30,748 bases of DNA. Origin: JALZEG01 sp046263255 (GTDB taxonomy: Bacteria; Actinomycetota; CADDZG01; WHSQ01). The notes below the pieces were generated by a model. That model was given only the letters and a program-made list of their open reading frames with translations. It did not search any database and was not told the DNA's origin. The stretch lies in assembly GCA_046263255.1 (NCBI GenBank), contig JBHELD010000062.1, forward strand, positions 1 to 30,748, given 5' to 3'. Made by a program: the position numbers and the translations under genes. The stretch's first letter is position 1, and every line of letters begins with the position of its first letter. Below, piece by piece: positions 29,746 to 30,748 of this stretch.

Positions 29746-30748
29746 AGCGTCGCCGCCCAGCCGATCGGCTCCTTGCGGAGGTCCGGGTCGTCGTGCGTCG
29801 TCAGACCGTTCGCCGTCGTCTGGCCCTGCGCCGCGTCGATCAGCGCCTGCCTGATCGCGTAGACGCCCGACGCGGTCGTGGCACGGCCGTTGCGCGCGAT
29901 GTAGAGCGCGGCGAGCCCGGCCGCGTGGGGCGATGCCTGGCTCGTCCCGTGCGTCGACGCGTACCGCCCCTGCGAGTACGTCGACACGATGGCGGTGCCC
30001 GGCAGCATCATGTCGATCTTGCCGCCGCTCGACGTCACGGGGTTGTTCGTGACGTTGCGGGCGTAGTTGGAGAAGCACGCGAACGAGTCGTCGCGGTTCT
30101 CGGTGCAGCCGACCCCGTAGCTGTAGCTCCCGGACCCGAGCCCGCCCGGCCGTCCGTCGAAGTCCGCGAGCGCGGAGATCGTCCCGACCTCCGGGAACGA
30201 CGCCGGGATCGTGTCGTCCGACGTCCCGAACGTTCCGTCGGTACCGTAGACGTCGCGCATCTCGTTCCCCGCGGCGACGTAGTACACGACGCCCTTCGCG
30301 ACCGAGTTGGCGACCGCGGTGCGGTACGAGCTGGACCAGCCCTGGCCGCCGAGGCTCATGTTCGCGACCTCGATCGTCGCGGCGCGGGCCGTGACCCAGT
30401 CGATGCCGGCGATGATCCACGACGTGTAGCCGCTGCCGCGCGAGTCGAGGACCTTCACCGCGTGGAGCCGCGCGCCCGGGGCGACGCCGACGACGCCGAA
30501 GCCGTTGTCGCGCGCCGCGGCGATCCCCGCGACGTGGCTGCCGTGACCGTTGTCGTCGTCACCGGCCCCGTCGGTGCACTTCTGGCTGAAGGGGCCTCCG
30601 CCGGCGCAGCCGGTGCTCGCGACGACGTTCAGGTCCGGGTGGTCGAGATCGATCCCGCTGTCGATGATCGCGATGTCCACGTCGATCGGACCGTCGACGC
30701 CGTTGATCGCCGCGGTCGGGCTGAGCTCGGTGTCGATCCGGTCGACGC
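29742..30748 (-). CDS. Subtilisin-like S8 serine protease (N-terminus beyond the window)
   Basis: The frame runs off the window edge, so the signal and most of the propeptide are missing; the first in-frame GTG at 30680 is internal. The visible 335 codons cover the end of the propeptide (VDRIDTELSPTAAINGVDGP) and the complete catalytic domain. The triad is Asp in IAIIDSGIDLDHPDLN, His in NGHGSHVAGIAA and Ser in THGTSQASPHAAGLAALY, with the oxyanion Asn in YYVAAGNEMRD. GTSQASPH replaces the commoner GTSMASPH. Four cysteines (CAGGGPFSQKC and CTENRDDSFAC) suggest two disulfides and extracellular action. The C-terminus ends shortly after the domain (GWAATL), so there is no C-terminal anchor. Confidence 0.93.
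   Translation of the reverse strand, partial: VDRIDTELSPTAAINGVDGPIDVDIAIIDSGIDLDHPDLNVVASTGCAGGGPFSQKCTDGAGDDDNGHGSHVAGIAAARDNGFGVVGVAPGARLHAVKVLDSRGSGYTSWIIAGIDWVTARAATIEVANMSLGGQGWSSSYRTAVANSVAKGVVYYVAAGNEMRDVYGTDGTFGTSDDTIPASFPEVGTISALADFDGRPGGLGSGSYSYGVGCTENRDDSFACFSNYARNVTNNPVTSSGGKIDMMLPGTAIVSTYSQGRYASTHGTSQASPHAAGLAALYIARNGRATTASGVYAIRQALIDAAQGQTTANGLTTHDDPDLRKEPIGWAATL

Noticed and set aside
1..30748. CRISPR arrays, tRNA or rRNA genes, insertion sequences
   Set aside because: No spaced direct repeats, cloverleaf-like segments, transposase motifs or terminal inverted repeats were seen on either strand.

Overview
The window is high-GC DNA with strong G/C third-position preference, dense operons joined by ATGA/GTGA overlaps and many GTG starts. 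GroEL (24415-26034) reads like the actinobacterial solitary GroEL2 type and carries a perfect CIRCE operator. I infer an Actinomycetota bacterium, possibly a deep lineage; no rRNA, tRNA, IS element or CRISPR array is visible.

Region 1 (1-19267) is an exopolysaccharide or surface-glycan locus. A 5'-truncated polyprenyl-phosphate sugar transferase and a two-domain oxidoreductase run on +. A convergent - strand operon (8254 to 3087) encodes an alpha-helical VpsJ-like protein, a DUF354 glycosyltransferase-like protein, an acyl carrier protein, a left-handed beta-helix acyltransferase, a short acyl-activating ligase and an SDR. A divergent + operon (8376-17978) holds a UDP-GlcNAc 2-epimerase-type enzyme, a Wzx-like flippase, an O-antigen ligase/polymerase, four glycosyltransferases and a DegT aminotransferase. 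A convergent nucleotide-sugar 6-dehydrogenase follows. Dehydrogenase, Gfo/Idh/MocA oxidoreductase, 3-aminotransferase, LbH N-acyltransferase and 2-epimerase are the five enzyme classes of the Wbp route to UDP-ManNAc3NAcA. The extra ligase and ACP hint that the acyl group is not simply acetate.

Region 2 (19313-21774) contains a Tat-exported 12-cysteine protein, an HprK-like P-loop kinase and an unidentified protein whose in-frame N-terminal sequence is cut off by a TGA. Region 3 (21775-24150) is a SipW/TasA-like set: a camelysin/TasA-type secreted protein, a Ser/His signal peptidase and a second secreted Ig-like protein. Identical palindromes (GATGACTAGTCATC) lie upstream of the region 2 and region 3 units. 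Phased TAGTC boxes surround the second palindrome.

Region 4 (24364-26679) is groEL with its own promoter, CIRCE and terminator, divergent from a PNPOx-like flavoprotein. Region 5 (26710-29118) is a methylamine-dehydrogenase-maturation-like set (MauD-, MauE- and possibly MauF-like) around a Tat-exported, 10-Cys MauA-like protein that appears to lack both TTQ tryptophans. Region 6 (29130-30748) has a small secreted protein convergent with a subtilisin-like S8 protease truncated by the window edge.

Two genes show in-frame stops inside otherwise continuous coding sequence: an amber codon at 14579-14581 between two tandem glycosyltransferases, and the TGA at 21341-21343. These are the main anomalies, together with the ACP-linked acylation cassette and the TTQ-less MauA-like system.
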